A stretch of DNA of 64,000 bases, from positions 17,591 through 81,590 of the forward strand of contig NZ_JAFEIF010000051.1 of the NCBI RefSeq assembly GCF_017848645.1. The letters run 5' to 3'. The position numbers were made by a program, and so were the translations under genes. Below, piece by piece: positions 8,494 through 17,913 of the stretch; position 1 is the stretch's first letter, and each line of letters begins with the position of its first letter. The notes under the pieces were generated by a model that was not told the origin of the DNA, made no database searches, and saw nothing but the letters and a program-made list of their open reading frames with translations. This DNA is from Limnohabitans sp. GTDB taxonomy: Bacteria > Pseudomonadota > Gammaproteobacteria > Burkholderiales > Burkholderiaceae_C.

Positions 8494-9598
8494 ATGGACG
8501 CAGAACGCATCAACCAGATTGGCACCACCCTCACCGACCTGAGCGCCCGGACCCAAGAGTTACGGGGGTATCTTTGACTACGATGCCAAATCTGAACGGC
8601 TGAGAACCGTCAACGCATCGCTCGAAGATCCCACGGTCTGGAACGACCCCAAAAAAGCCCAGGAACTGGGCAAAGAGAAAAAAGCCCTGGACGGCGTGGT
8701 GGTCACCATCACCAACCTGACCAGCGAGTTGGCCGACAACCTCGAGCTCTTCGAGATGAGCAAGGAAGAAGGCGACGACGAGGGCTTGCTGACCATCGAG
8801 GCAGAAACCGCCAAGCTGACCCAACTCGTCGAAGACCTGGAGTTTCGCCGGATGTTCCGCCACGAGGCCGATCCGCTCAACTGCTTTGTCGACATCCAGG
8901 CAGGCGCAGGCGGCACCGAGGCCTGTGACTGGGCCAGCATGCTGCTGCGCCAGTACATCAAGTACGCGGAACGCAAAGGCTTCAAGGCCACGGTGGAGGA
9001 CGAAACCCCGGGCGACACCGCGGGCATCAAGGGCGCGACCATCAAGATCGAGGGCGAGTACGCTTTTGGCTTGCTGCGCACCGAAACCGGCGTGCACCGT
9101 TTGGTACGCAAGAGCCCTTTCGATTCTTCAGGCGGCCGCCACACCTCGTTCGCTTCGTTGTTTGTGTACCCCGAAATCGACGACTCGATCGAGATCAACA
9201 TCAACCCGTCGGACGTGCGCACCGACACCTTCCGTGCCAGCGGCGCGGGCGGCCAGCACATCAACAAAACCGACTCGGCCGTGCGCCTGACGCACATCCC
9301 CACCGGCATCGTGGTGCAGTGCCAGGACGGCCGCAGCCAACACAGCAACCGTGACGTGGCTTGGCAACGCCTGCGCTCGCGCCTGTATGACTTCGAGATG
9401 CGCAAACGCATGGAAGAGCAGCAAAAGCTGGAAGACACCAAGACCGATGTGGGCTGGGGTCACCAGATCCGCAGCTATGTGCTGGACAACAGCCGCATCA
9501 AGGATTTGCGCACCAACGTCGAAATTTCGGCCACCCAAAAAGTGCTCGATGGCGACCTCGATGCGTTCATCGAAGCCTCACTGAAACAAGGCCTCTGA
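8494..9598 (+). CDS. prfB: Peptide chain release factor 2 with programmed +1 frameshift
   Basis: RF2 reads UAA and UGA stop codons. The first 27 codons (8494-8574) end at an in-frame TGA (8575-8577) in the context GGGGG-TAT-CTT-TGA-C, the classic RF2 autoregulatory slip site: an internal Shine-Dalgarno-like GGGGG, a CUU slippery codon and UGA-C. After the +1 shift the frame continues from 8576 for 340 codons, giving 367 residues, the normal RF2 size. The specificity motif SPF is at 207-209 and the catalytic GGQ at 252-254. Annotation that ignores the frameshift would start the protein late or call it broken. pepN follows after 33 bases. Confidence 0.96.
8561..8578 (+). promoter_or_regulatory. 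prfB programmed frameshift site
   Basis: The stretch contains GGGGG, then TAT CTT TGA C. Low RF2 favours ribosomal slippage at CTT into the +1 frame, high RF2 favours termination at TGA; this is established for prfB in most bacteria. Confidence 0.95.
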
Positions 9599-9631
9599 GC
9601 TGCTCAGACCTCAACCAAAACGGAGTTAGTG

Positions 9632-12355
9632 ATGCGTGAAGGACAACCCACCGCGATTCACCGGGCCGCTTATGCCGCCCCGGCTTTCTGGATCGACACG
9701 GTCGATCTGACCTTTGACCTGGACCCAGCCAAAACCCGCGTGCTGAACAAAATGCGACTGCGCCGCAATCCGGATGTAGCGGCACAAGCACTGCGTCTGG
9801 ACGGCGAAGACCTGAATTTGGCCCGCGTGTTGGTCAATGGCGGTGGCACCTCGTTCAAGATGGACGGTGGCCAGTTGGTGCTGGAGAATCTGCCCGAAGG
9901 CACAGACGCCTTCGATCTGGAAATCTTCACCACCTGCAACCCCGAGAAGAACACCCAGCTGATGGGCTTGTACGTCAGCCAAGGCACGTTTTTTACGCAA
10001 TGCGAGGCCGAGGGTTTTCGCCGCATCACCTACTTCCTGGACCGCCCCGATGTGATGGCCAGCTACACCGTCACGCTGCGCGCCGACAAGGCCAAGTACC
10101 CGGTGCTGCTGAGCAACGGCAACCTGGTCGAGCAAGGCACGCTGGAAGACGGCCCCAACGGCCCAAGACATTTCGCCAAGTGGGTCGATCCGCATAAAAA
10201 GCCCTGCTACCTGTTTGCCCTGGTCGCCGGTCAGCTGGTCGCGCGTGAGCAGCGCATCACCAGCCGCAGCGGCACCGACCATTTGCTGCAGGTGTTCGTG
10301 CGCCCAGGTGACCTGGACAAAACCGAGCACGCGATGAATTCGCTGATGGCCAGCGTGGCCTGGGACGAAGCACGCTTTGGCCTTCCGCTCGATCTGGAAC
10401 GCTTCATGATCGTCGCCACCAGCGACTTCAACATGGGCGCGATGGAAAACAAGGGCCTGAACATCTTCAACACCAAGTACGTGCTGGCCAACCCGAACAC
10501 CGCCACCGACATGGATTTCGGCGGCATCGAAAGCGTGGTCGGTCACGAGTACTTCCACAACTGGACTGGCAACCGCATCACCTGCCGCGACTGGTTCCAG
10601 CTCTCGCTCAAAGAAGGCCTCACGGTCTTCCGCGACCAGGAGTTCAGCCAGGACATGGCGGGCGAGACCAGTGCCCGCGCCGTCAAGCGCATCGAAGACG
10701 TACGCGTGCTGCGCACGGTGCAGTTTGCCGAAGACGCCGGCCCCATGGCCCACCCGGTGCGCCCCGACAGCTACGTCGAGATCAACAACTTCTACACCGT
10801 CACCATCTATGAAAAAGGCTCCGAAGTTGTTCGCATGATGCAGACCCTGGTGGCCACGCCCGCTGACTTGCTGGGTCGCGATGGTTTCGCCCGGGGCATG
10901 AAGCTTTACTTTGAGCGGCATGACGGCCAGGCCGTGACCTGCGACGACTTTGCGCAAGCGATTGCCGATGCCAACCCTGGCTCGGCATTGGCCCAGAACC
11001 TGAGCGCTTTCAAACACTGGTACAGCCAGGCGGGCACGCCACGCCTGCAGGCCAGCAGTGCCTTCAACGCTGCCGAACGCAGCTACACCCTGACCCTCAG
11101 CCAAAGCTGCCCCGCGACACCGGACCAGACCGACAAAAAGCCTTTTGTGATCCCGGTCGCTTTAGGCTTGGTCAGCCGCGACGGCACTGCCCTGCCCTTG
11201 CAATTGGCAGGTTCCAGCGACACGGTAATGCAGCAAACCCTGGTACTGACCGAAGACAGCGCCAGCTATACCTTTGTCAACATCGACAGCGAACCCGTGC
11301 CCTCACTGCTGCGCGGCTTCAGTGCCCCCGTGGTGCTGGAAGATGGTTTGTCGGCCGACGACTTGCTGATTTTGTTGGCCCACGACAGCGACCCCTTCAA
11401 CCAATGGGAAGCCGGCCAGCGCCTGATGCTGCAAAGCGCCTTGCAGGCCATCCAGCAAAACAAGGACCTGACGGGCCAGCCCGTGCTGTCCGAGGCCCTG
11501 GTGGCCGCTTTGCGCAATGTGCTTCGCCACCCCACGCTGGACGCAGCCTTCAAAGACTTGGCCCTCACACTGCCGTCTGAAAACTACATCGCCGACCAGC
11601 TGGATGTGGTGGACCCACAGCGCGTGCACGCCCTGCGCGAAACCATGCGCCTGCAACTGGCCACCGCCCTGCAAGCCGACTGGCAATGGGCCTGGGACGC
11701 GCACAAACTCAATGGTGCCTACACGCCCGACGCCAGATCGAGCGGCCGCCGGGCTCTGGCCGGTCTGGCCATGACCATGCTGTGCGTGGCTGCCGTGCAC
11801 AGCGGTGAGGCGGTCACGCCAGGCCGCGTGGTCCAGCAGTTCAAAAACGCGGGCAACATGACCGACCGCTTCAACGCCTTGTCGGCCCTGGTGGTGAGCG
11901 GCCACGCGCTGGCGCAAGACGCCTTGGCCTTGTTCCACAAAATGTTCCAGCACGAAGCTTTGGTCATCGACAAATGGTTTGCCCTGCAAGCCGGTGCACC
12001 CGACCGTGCAGGCGACGTGTTGCCGCGTGTGCGCCAACTCATGCAACACGCCGACTTCAGCCTGCGCAACCCCAACCGCGCCCGCAGCCTGATCTTCAGC
12101 TACTGCAGCGCCAACCCGGCAGGTTTTCACCGCGCCGACGCGGCCGGTTATGTGTACTGGAGCGAGCAGGTGCTGGCGCTGGACGCCATCAACCCGCAAG
12201 TGGCCGCACGCTTGGCCCGTGCCATGGACCGCTGGAGCCGCCTGGCCGAGCCCTACCGCAGCGCAGCCAAAGTCGCCATTGAGCGCGTGGCCGCCAAAGC
12301 AGACCTCAGCAACGATGTGCGCGAAGTCATCAGCCGTGCGCTGAACGCCGCTTGA
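9632..12355 (+). CDS. pepN: Aminopeptidase N (M1 family)
   Basis: A 907-residue zinc aminopeptidase that removes N-terminal residues from peptides in the cytoplasm. The exopeptidase motif GAMEN is at 269-273; zinc ligands are His305 and His309 of HEYFH and Glu328, with Glu306 as catalytic base. The C-terminal alpha-helical DUF3458 domain is complete, and the length is slightly over that of E. coli PepN (870). Both GTG 9629 and ATG 9632 are possible; the ATG is better spaced from the CGGAG upstream. fbp follows after 18 bases on the same strand. Confidence 0.95.
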   Translation: MREGQPTAIHRAAYAAPAFWIDTVDLTFDLDPAKTRVLNKMRLRRNPDVAAQALRLDGEDLNLARVLVNGGGTSFKMDGGQLVLENLPEGTDAFDLEIFTTCNPEKNTQLMGLYVSQGTFFTQCEAEGFRRITYFLDRPDVMASYTVTLRADKAKYPVLLSNGNLVEQGTLEDGPNGPRHFAKWVDPHKKPCYLFALVAGQLVAREQRITSRSGTDHLLQVFVRPGDLDKTEHAMNSLMASVAWDEARFGLPLDLERFMIVATSDFNMGAMENKGLNIFNTKYVLANPNTATDMDFGGIESVVGHEYFHNWTGNRITCRDWFQLSLKEGLTVFRDQEFSQDMAGETSARAVKRIEDVRVLRTVQFAEDAGPMAHPVRPDSYVEINNFYTVTIYEKGSEVVRMMQTLVATPADLLGRDGFARGMKLYFERHDGQAVTCDDFAQAIADANPGSALAQNLSAFKHWYSQAGTPRLQASSAFNAAERSYTLTLSQSCPATPDQTDKKPFVIPVALGLVSRDGTALPLQLAGSSDTVMQQTLVLTEDSASYTFVNIDSEPVPSLLRGFSAPVVLEDGLSADDLLILLAHDSDPFNQWEAGQRLMLQSALQAIQQNKDLTGQPVLSEALVAALRNVLRHPTLDAAFKDLALTLPSENYIADQLDVVDPQRVHALRETMRLQLATALQADWQWAWDAHKLNGAYTPDARSSGRRALAGLAMTMLCVAAVHSGEAVTPGRVVQQFKNAGNMTDRFNALSALVVSGHALAQDALALFHKMFQHEALVIDKWFALQAGAPDRAGDVLPRVRQLMQHADFSLRNPNRARSLIFSYCSANPAGFHRADAAGYVYWSEQVLALDAINPQVAARLARAMDRWSRLAEPYRSAAKVAIERVAAKADLSNDVREVISRALNAA

Positions 12356-12373
12356 ACCGATCAAGGAAATCCC

Positions 12374-13384
12374 ATGAGCAAAATTTCCCTTTCCCGCTAC
12401 CTGGTGGAGCAGCAACGCGACAAAGGCCACATTCCGGCTGACTTGCGCTTGTTACTCGAAGTCGTGGCCCGCGCTTGCAAAAGCATCAGCCACGCTGTGA
12501 ACAAAGGCGCTTTGGGCGGTGTGCTGGGCAGTGCCGACAGCGAGAACGTACAAGGCGAAGTGCAAAAGAAGCTGGACATCATCGCCAACGAAGTGCTGCT
12601 TGAAGCCAACGAATGGGGCGGTCACCTGGCGGCCATGGCCTCCGAAGAGATGGACAGCATTTACCTGGTGCCCAACCGCTACCCGCAAGGCGAATACCTG
12701 CTCATGTTTGACCCGCTCGACGGCTCGTCCAACATCGACGTCAACGTCAGCATTGGCACCATTTTCAGCGTGCTGAAAAAATCAGAAGACAGCCAGGGCG
12801 TGACCGAGCAGGACTTTTTGCAACCGGGCAAACAGCAAGTGGCCGCCGGTTATTGCGTGTACGGCCCGCAAACCACCTTGGTGCTGACGGTGGGCGATGG
12901 CGTGGCCATGTTCACCCTCGATCGCGAACAAGGCTCCTTTGTGCTGACACAAGAAAACGTGCAGGTGCCCGCCGACACCAAGGAATTCGCCATCAACATG
13001 AGCAACATGCGCCACTGGGACGAGCCCGTGCGCCGCTACATCGACGAGTGCCTGCAGGGCAAGGAAGGCCCGCGCGGCAAGGACTTCAACATGCGCTGGA
13101 TCGCCTCCATGGTGGCCGATGTGCACCGCATCCTGACGCGTGGCGGCGTGTTCATGTACCCCTGGGACAAGCGCGAGCCCCACAAGGCCGGCAAACTGCG
13201 CCTGCTCTACGAGGCCAACCCCATGAGCTGGCTGATCGAGCAAGCGGGCGGCGCGGCCACCAACGGCAAACAACGTATTTTGGACCTGCAGCCCAGCCAG
13301 CTGCATGAGCGCGTGAGTGTGGTGCTGGGCTCCAAAAACGAAGTGGAGCGCGTAACCCAATACCACGCCAAAGCCAAAGCCTGA
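12374..13384 (+). CDS. fbp: Fructose-1,6-bisphosphatase class I
   Basis: A 336-residue class I FBPase, the gluconeogenic enzyme that dephosphorylates fructose-1,6-bisphosphate. The metal-binding signature [18 protein letters not shown] is intact, as are the substrate-binding [13 protein letters not shown] and the C-terminal [20 protein letters not shown]. An AAGGAAA ribosome site precedes the ATG. It probably shares a transcript with pepN and is followed by a strong terminator. Confidence 0.95.
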   Translation: MSKISLSRYLVEQQRDKGHIPADLRLLLEVVARACKSISHAVNKGALGGVLGSADSENVQGEVQKKLDIIANEVLLEANEWGGHLAAMASEEMDSIYLVPNRYPQGEYLLMFDPLDGSSNIDVNVSIGTIFSVLKKSEDSQGVTEQDFLQPGKQQVAAGYCVYGPQTTLVLTVGDGVAMFTLDREQGSFVLTQENVQVPADTKEFAINMSNMRHWDEPVRRYIDECLQGKEGPRGKDFNMRWIASMVADVHRILTRGGVFMYPWDKREPHKAGKLRLLYEANPMSWLIEQAGGAATNGKQRILDLQPSQLHERVSVVLGSKNEVERVTQYHAKAKA

Positions 13385-13518
13385 TTGCTGCTGCCGGCGG
13401 CAGGGTGGTGCCGTTTGGCCCACCAGGCTCGTCAGGCGCGCCAGGCTCGTCAGGCCCGCCAGCTCAGCGAATCCAAGTGCGTCAGCGCTCGACCGCGCCG
13501 GACTGTTCGCGCTGGCTC

Positions 13519-13550
13519 AAGCCCAGAGGCCCAGGCTTCTGGGCTTTTTT
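13519..13550 (+). terminator. Rho-independent terminator after fbp
   Basis: Nine-base arms AAGCCCAGA / TCTGGGCTT around GGCCCAGGCT, followed by six T. The stop codon of the opposite small gene lies at the edge of the T tract. Confidence 0.88.
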
Positions 13551-13797
13551 ACGCGCGCCCTGTGGTGCGAGCACCCGAGCCCACAGACAACATTTCGAGC
13601 CGGTTCAAGGCCCCCAGGGCCTGCACGGCTTTGCGCGTGGCACCGGGCACGTTGCTGCCACCTGAGCGCAAATAATGCAGCGCCATCGCCAAGGCATTTT
13701 CTGCTTCCTGGTGCATGGCCAAGGTGAAGTGGTCCTGGTGCACGGGGGCGCTGATGTGGCGTGTGTTCAGAGGTGTCAAACGGGCTACGGTGGTCAT
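13549..13797 (-). CDS. Small conserved hypothetical protein
   Basis: An 82-residue protein starting MTTVARLTP; an AGGAG lies nine bases upstream of the ATG at 13797. The frame extends a further 12 codons upstream without a better site. The middle (HQDHFTLAMHQEAENALAMALHYLRSGGSNVPGATRKAVQALGALN) looks helical and soluble. No domain is recognised. It is convergent with fbp and is preceded by an AT-rich intergenic stretch that may hold its promoter. Confidence 0.55.
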   Translation of the reverse strand: MTTVARLTPLNTRHISAPVHQDHFTLAMHQEAENALAMALHYLRSGGSNVPGATRKAVQALGALNRLEMLSVGSGARTTGRA

Positions 13798-13978
13798 GGT
13801 TTCATGCTCCTGTGGATGGATGCTGGATCGCATGAATGAAATTTATCAGCATTGAAGTCACATTTAATACTTTGATCATCTTTAATTGCAACAAATTGCA
13901 AAATCAGCAAGATGCAATTGGGATATCAAGAGCGCCCACGCTGCGCCAACCCACAGCGTGACGGCCAGGAGAATGCCC

Positions 13979-14004
13979 AAAAAAAGCCACTCCAAGGAGT
14001 GGCT
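13979..14004 (-). terminator. Rho-independent terminator for the NYN-domain gene
   Basis: On the minus strand AGCCACTCC / GGAGTGGCT form a nine-base stem with a two-base loop, followed by a T run (A tract 13979-13985 on the plus strand). It lies about 140 bases past the NYN gene stop. Confidence 0.8.
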
Positions 14005-14060
14005 GCAGCATGAACCAGGCGGCCAAGAGGGCCCGAGACCAACGGGTGCAGGCCTTGCAC

Positions 14061-14124
14061 AGGCCTGCATGCTCAAAGGCCCGCAAGCTCACAGGCCCGC
14101 ATGCTCTGAAGCCCGCGTGCTCAA
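14061..14124. repeat. Degenerate 15-17 bp tandem repeat, four units
   Basis: Units begin AGGCCTGCATGCTCAA, AGGCCCGCAAGCTCAC, AGGCCCGCATGCTCTGA and AGCCCGCGTGCTCAA. They lie in the noncoding tail between the NYN gene stop and its terminator. Confidence 0.6.
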
Positions 14125-14146
14125 GCCGCCACATCCGTCACTCAGA

Positions 14147-15043
14147 TCAATCGTCCAGATCGGGGGGCAAACCATCGCCCACCGCCAGTGCTGGGGCCGC
14201 AGGCTCTGTCACCACCTGGCGCAGGGTTTCGCGCAGCATTTTTTTCTCGGGCAGGCTCAGGGCGCGCGCCAGGCGCTGGCGCATGCGCAGCAAGAGCTGG
14301 CGGTCGACTTCTTGTGGAATGCCACGGCTGATCTGCAGCGCGTCGCGCAGGTCTTCGCGCAGATCTTCCGGCTCGTCGGCCCACCAGGCGGTGATGACCT
14401 CGTGCATCGACTTGCGCAGCTCTTCCACATCTTCTACGGCCAAGCCCATGCCGGTGGGCAGCTTGCCTTGCAGCATGTCGGCCAGGGCTTGAGAGTTGAC
14501 CACCACACGGCGGTCGGCCTGGGCCAGCAAACGGGCCCAGCCCGGGTCGGTGCGCACCATTTGCGGCATGTTGCGCGCCGACTCGTCGGCCAACAGGTGC
14601 ACGCTCAGGCCGCTGAGTTGGGCCTCGTCGATGGTGGCCAAAAAGCGCTCGTCGTCGCTGGCCACCAGCACATGGTCACACGCATGGTGCTCGGCCAGTT
14701 GCTTGAGGTCGTGGCCCAGTGAGCGCAGCAGCGAGGCGCCCCCATCGGCATCGTGGGCCTGCACCAGGCGCACGATTTGGTCGTCGATGACCAGACCATC
14801 GGAGCGGTCGCTGTACCAATAGATGCGGCGCAGATCCACATCCAGCGCGGCGTGTGACAAGGCCTGGGAGAGCAAGCTGAGCAAGCCCTGGCGGTTGACC
14901 GATTCACCCGTGGCACCCATCGCGCCTTGCTGGGCCAACCAGATCAGGAAGCGGCCGTCGATCAAGGCCATGCAGGTGCCGCCACGGTGTTCACCAAAGC
15001 GGCGCTCGGGACGTGTGTCGTGAGAAAAATATTCGCGTTTCAT
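14147..15043 (-). CDS. NYN/DUF88-type PIN-like domain protein
   Basis: A 298-residue protein. The N-terminal half has the features of the NYN (PIN-like) ribonuclease fold: ALIDGRFL near residue 25 (first acidic residue), YWYSDRSDGLVIDD, and the DHVLVASDDERFLATIDEA segment with the acidic cluster following a hydrophobic strand. The C-terminal third is helical and charged (EDLREDLRDALQ...EVDRQLLLRMRQRLARAL). NYN proteins are predicted metal-dependent RNases or RNA-binding factors. I chose the ATG at 15043 because an AGGT precedes it; an ATG at 15061 is the alternative. It is divergent from the Nudix gene. Confidence 0.72.
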   Translation of the reverse strand: MKREYFSHDTRPERRFGEHRGGTCMALIDGRFLIWLAQQGAMGATGESVNRQGLLSLLSQALSHAALDVDLRRIYWYSDRSDGLVIDDQIVRLVQAHDADGGASLLRSLGHDLKQLAEHHACDHVLVASDDERFLATIDEAQLSGLSVHLLADESARNMPQMVRTDPGWARLLAQADRRVVVNSQALADMLQGKLPTGMGLAVEDVEELRKSMHEVITAWWADEPEDLREDLRDALQISRGIPQEVDRQLLLRMRQRLARALSLPEKKMLRETLRQVVTEPAAPALAVGDGLPPDLDD

Positions 15044-15189
15044 GAAATGACCTGTATCCATATGTGTAAAACCAGTAACGTTGCTAAATAGGGCAACACA
15101 CCCATTTTACGGCCACGCCCTGCGGGCCCGGGCACCCGCCGACTGGGCAGCGCCAGCGCACAAGCCCTTGTCGGTTATAAATACCGCCT

Positions 15190-15915
15190 GTGTCCAAAAA
15201 TCCACTCTTTGATCCGCGGCAAGTTCCGGTTTGGCAAATCGACCACGACATGCCTGCTGTGCCGACTGCCTGTTTACAGCCCGACGCCCTGAAAGCCCGG
15301 TTTGCGCAGCCGCCTGCGTGGCAGCCGGAGGTGGTGCGCGAGAGCTTCACCTCAGACCGCCCCCCTGCGCAGGCGGCGGTGCTGGTGCCCATTGTGATGC
15401 GCGGGCCACAAGCCTCATTGCCCACAGTGCTGCTGACGCGCCGCGCCGCGCACATGAAGACCCATTCGGGTCAAATCGCCTTCCCCGGCGGCAAGGTGGA
15501 CCCCGAGGACGCCAACATGCAGGCCACGGCCTTGCGCGAGGCCGAAGAGGAAGTGGGTTTGTCAGCCCGGCACGTGCAGGTCATTGGCGAGTTGCCGGTC
15601 TACATCACAGGCACCTCGTTTTGGGTGACGCCGGTCATTGGCTTGGTCACCCCCGAATTTGAGCTGCGACTGAATGCCGATGAAGTGGCCGATGTGTTTG
15701 AGGTGCCCCTGTCGTTTTTGATGAACCCGGCCAACCACCGGCGGCATGCCTTCGAGTGGCAAGGGTCTCAGCGACAATGGTTTTCCATGCCGTATGAGGA
15801 GCGCAGAAGGGCCTCCAATGGCGAAGTCCAGGCGGTGGAACATTTCATCTGGGGTGCCACGGCCGGGATGCTGCGCAATTTCTACCGCTTCCTAGCTGCC
15901 AACCCGTCAACATGA
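15190..15915 (+). CDS. Nudix hydrolase, CoA pyrophosphatase type (NudL/YeaB-like)
   Basis: A 241-residue protein with GTG as the likely start. The Nudix box runs from GGKVDPEDANMQATALREAEEEVGL, with the REAEEE metal-binding glutamates intact. The preceding LLTRRAAHMKTHSGQIAFPGG matches the extra CoA-pyrophosphatase signature, so hydrolysis of CoA or acyl-CoA to phosphopantetheine and ADP is the likely reaction. It overlaps nothing but ends only seven bases before the CobD-like gene, suggesting an operon. Confidence 0.85.
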   Translation: MSKNPLFDPRQVPVWQIDHDMPAVPTACLQPDALKARFAQPPAWQPEVVRESFTSDRPPAQAAVLVPIVMRGPQASLPTVLLTRRAAHMKTHSGQIAFPGGKVDPEDANMQATALREAEEEVGLSARHVQVIGELPVYITGTSFWVTPVIGLVTPEFELRLNADEVADVFEVPLSFLMNPANHRRHAFEWQGSQRQWFSMPYEERRRASNGEVQAVEHFIWGATAGMLRNFYRFLAANPST

Positions 15916-15922
15916 GAATGCC

Positions 15923-16888
15923 ATGAGTTTTTTTGCCATCTTGCTGGCCCTGGTGCTGGAGCAAGCCCGCCCCCTCAAGACCGACAACCAGGTCTTTGCC
16001 GCTGTCGAGCACTGGACCGCCTGGGTGGTGCGCACCTTTGACGCAGGCACCCGCCCTCAGGCCTGGGTGACTTGGGGCATCACCGTCCTGTCCCCCGCCT
16101 TGCTGGCCGTGCTCTTGCATTGGCTGCTCGATTGGACGCTGGGCTGGTGGGTGGCGGTGCTGTGGAATGTGGCCTTGCTGTATGTGACGCTGGGTTTTCG
16201 GCAATTCAGCCACCACTTCACCGGCATCCGCGAAGCCCTGGAAAACGGCGACGAAGACAAAGCCCGCGAGTTGCTGGCGCAATGGCAGCAGGTGCAGGTG
16301 GGGCAAATCCCGCGCAGCGAAATTGTGCGGCATGTGATCGAGTACTCGGTGATCGCCGCGCACCGCCATGTGTTCGGTGTGTTTTTTTGGTACGCCGCCT
16401 TGTCCATCATCGGCCTGGGGCCGGTGGGCGCGGTGATTTACCGCCTGACCGAATTGGCGCAACGGCGCTGGCAGGAGCCGTCAGCCGATGGCTCTTTCCC
16501 CAGCGAGGTGCTGCGTTCGGTCTCGGCACGGGCCTGGCAGGCCCTGGACTGGCTGCCCTCGCGCATGACGGCCTTGGGCTTTGCCATTGTGGGCAGCTTT
16601 GAAGATGCCATGGACGGCTGGCGACACCATGCGCAAAACTTTCCACAAGACAACGATGGCGTGATCCTGGCCGCCACGGCAGGGGCCATCAACATCCGCT
16701 TGGGTGGCGCTGCCTTGCAACCCGCTGCAGAGGGATTGCCCACACTGGAGACGCCTGACAGCAGCAGCACACCCGGTCGCGTGGCCAGCGTGGCGCACTT
16801 CGCCCAAGTGGTGGGCCTGGTCTGGCGCACCGTCATCATGTGGCTGGTGCTGGTGGCCTTGCTGACCATGGCCAATTTGGTGGGCTGA
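15923..16888 (+). CDS. CobD/CbiB (AmpE-like) family membrane protein
   Basis: A 321-residue membrane protein. It starts with the family N terminus FFAILLALVLEQARPL and has about four hydrophobic segments, with AHRHVFGVFFWYAALSIIGLGPVGAVIYRLTELA as in CobD/CbiB and AmpE proteins. CobD makes adenosylcobinamide phosphate, but no cobalamin gene is nearby and the protein is of the orphan type common in Burkholderiales, so a signalling role like AmpE is just as likely. It is tightly linked to the Nudix gene and convergent with rsgA. Confidence 0.7.
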   Translation: MSFFAILLALVLEQARPLKTDNQVFAAVEHWTAWVVRTFDAGTRPQAWVTWGITVLSPALLAVLLHWLLDWTLGWWVAVLWNVALLYVTLGFRQFSHHFTGIREALENGDEDKARELLAQWQQVQVGQIPRSEIVRHVIEYSVIAAHRHVFGVFFWYAALSIIGLGPVGAVIYRLTELAQRRWQEPSADGSFPSEVLRSVSARAWQALDWLPSRMTALGFAIVGSFEDAMDGWRHHAQNFPQDNDGVILAATAGAINIRLGGAALQPAAEGLPTLETPDSSSTPGRVASVAHFAQVVGLVWRTVIMWLVLVALLTMANLVG

Positions 16889-16902
16889 AGTCGCCCCGCC
16901 GC

Positions 16903-17907
16903 TCACCAGCGCTGCTGGCCCAACTCCTCAAACAGCTGCGCGTAAATGCGGTGCCGCCGCACGCTGATGGTGCCGGGGTGCTGCTCGGTTTCGACCTGCG
17001 CCAAGACGGCGCAACCGGGCTCGTGCAAATGCGTGCAGTTGTAGAACTTGCAGCCGCCCAGATGCTTGCGCAAATCAGGCATGCAATCGGCCAGGCGGGT
17101 GGGCTCGATGTGGTGCAGGCCAAACTCCTGAAAGCCGGGTGAATCGATCAAGGCGGTGCGTGCAGCGCCAGTTTCTGCGCCCGTTTCAGCGCCCACTTCA
17201 GTTGACGCATCGAGCGCGGGCACCCAGTACCAACGCGTACTGGTTGTGGTGTGTTTGCCAGAGTTCAGGGCCAGCGAAATTTCACCGGTTTCCACCTGCG
17301 CATCGGGCACCAAACGGTTGATCAGCGTGCTTTTGCCACTGCCCGACGGCCCCAGCACCAAAGTGGTCAGGCCCTGCAAATGCTTGCACAAGGCGGCCAC
17401 ACCATCGTCGGCCACCGGGCTGCGTGGGCTCAGGCTGATGGGCATGACGCTGTAGCCCATGGCGCGGTACGGGGCCAGGCGCTCCCAGGCTTGGGCAAAG
17501 GGCTGGGCCAGGTCGCTTTTGTTGAGCGCAATGATGGGCGTGATGCGCTCGGCCTCGGCCGCCACCAAGGCGCGTGAGAGTTGGCTTTCTGAATACTCAG
17601 GGTCGGCCGCGATCAGGATCAGCACGCGGTCCAGATTGGCGGCAAAGGATTTGGTGCGGATTTCGTCTTGCCGGTAAAACAGGTTGCGGCGCTCTTGCAG
17701 TTTTTCGATGCTGCCCTCGTCGCCCGCGATTTGCCACAGCACCTGGTCGCCCACCACCACCTGGTTTTTCTTACCCCGGGGGTGGCAAATCAGGCGTCGG
17801 CCTTCGGGCGTCTCCACCAGGCAGTGTCGGCCATAGGTGGCGACCACCAAGCCCGGCTCCAGATCGTGGGCCTGAGGCAAGGCCGGGCGCGCTTTGGGTT
17901 TATTCAT
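16903..17907 (-). CDS. rsgA: Ribosome small-subunit GTPase RsgA
   Basis: A 334-residue circularly permuted GTPase that acts late in 30S maturation. The N-terminal OB domain is followed by G4 NKSD (129-132), G1 GPSGSGKS (186-193), G2-region KHTTTSTR and G3 DSPG (255-258), then the zinc finger CKFYNCTHLHEPGC. Between G2 and G3 there is an acidic insert (about residues 230-250) with a repeated GAETGAETGA, absent from typical RsgA and probably a surface loop made by short repeat expansion. phhB ends six bases upstream, so rsgA is the last gene of an M48 peptidase-phhB-rsgA operon. Confidence 0.94.
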   Translation of the reverse strand: MNKPKARPALPQAHDLEPGLVVATYGRHCLVETPEGRRLICHPRGKKNQVVVGDQVLWQIAGDEGSIEKLQERRNLFYRQDEIRTKSFAANLDRVLILIAADPEYSESQLSRALVAAEAERITPIIALNKSDLAQPFAQAWERLAPYRAMGYSVMPISLSPRSPVADDGVAALCKHLQGLTTLVLGPSGSGKSTLINRLVPDAQVETGEISLALNSGKHTTTSTRWYWVPALDASTEVGAETGAETGAARTALIDSPGFQEFGLHHIEPTRLADCMPDLRKHLGGCKFYNCTHLHEPGCAVLAQVETEQHPGTISVRRHRIYAQLFEELGQQRW

Positions 17908-17913
17908 GCCGCA

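Larger units (their letters stand above)
13798..14146. other. Intergenic region
   Basis: The left part (13830-13915) is AT-rich and probably carries the promoter of the small minus-strand gene. The right part holds a terminator for the NYN gene and a degenerate tandem repeat. I see no coding sequence in it. Confidence 0.6.

Noticed and set aside
9626..11104. 492-codon minus-strand frame opposite pepN
   Set aside because: Antisense shadow of pepN with no recognisable motif.
13423..13455. Two copies of CCAGGCTCGTCAGGC after fbp, giving a collagen-like GPPGSSGAPG translation
   Set aside because: Only two units, no gene start, and located in the noncoding stretch before the fbp terminator.
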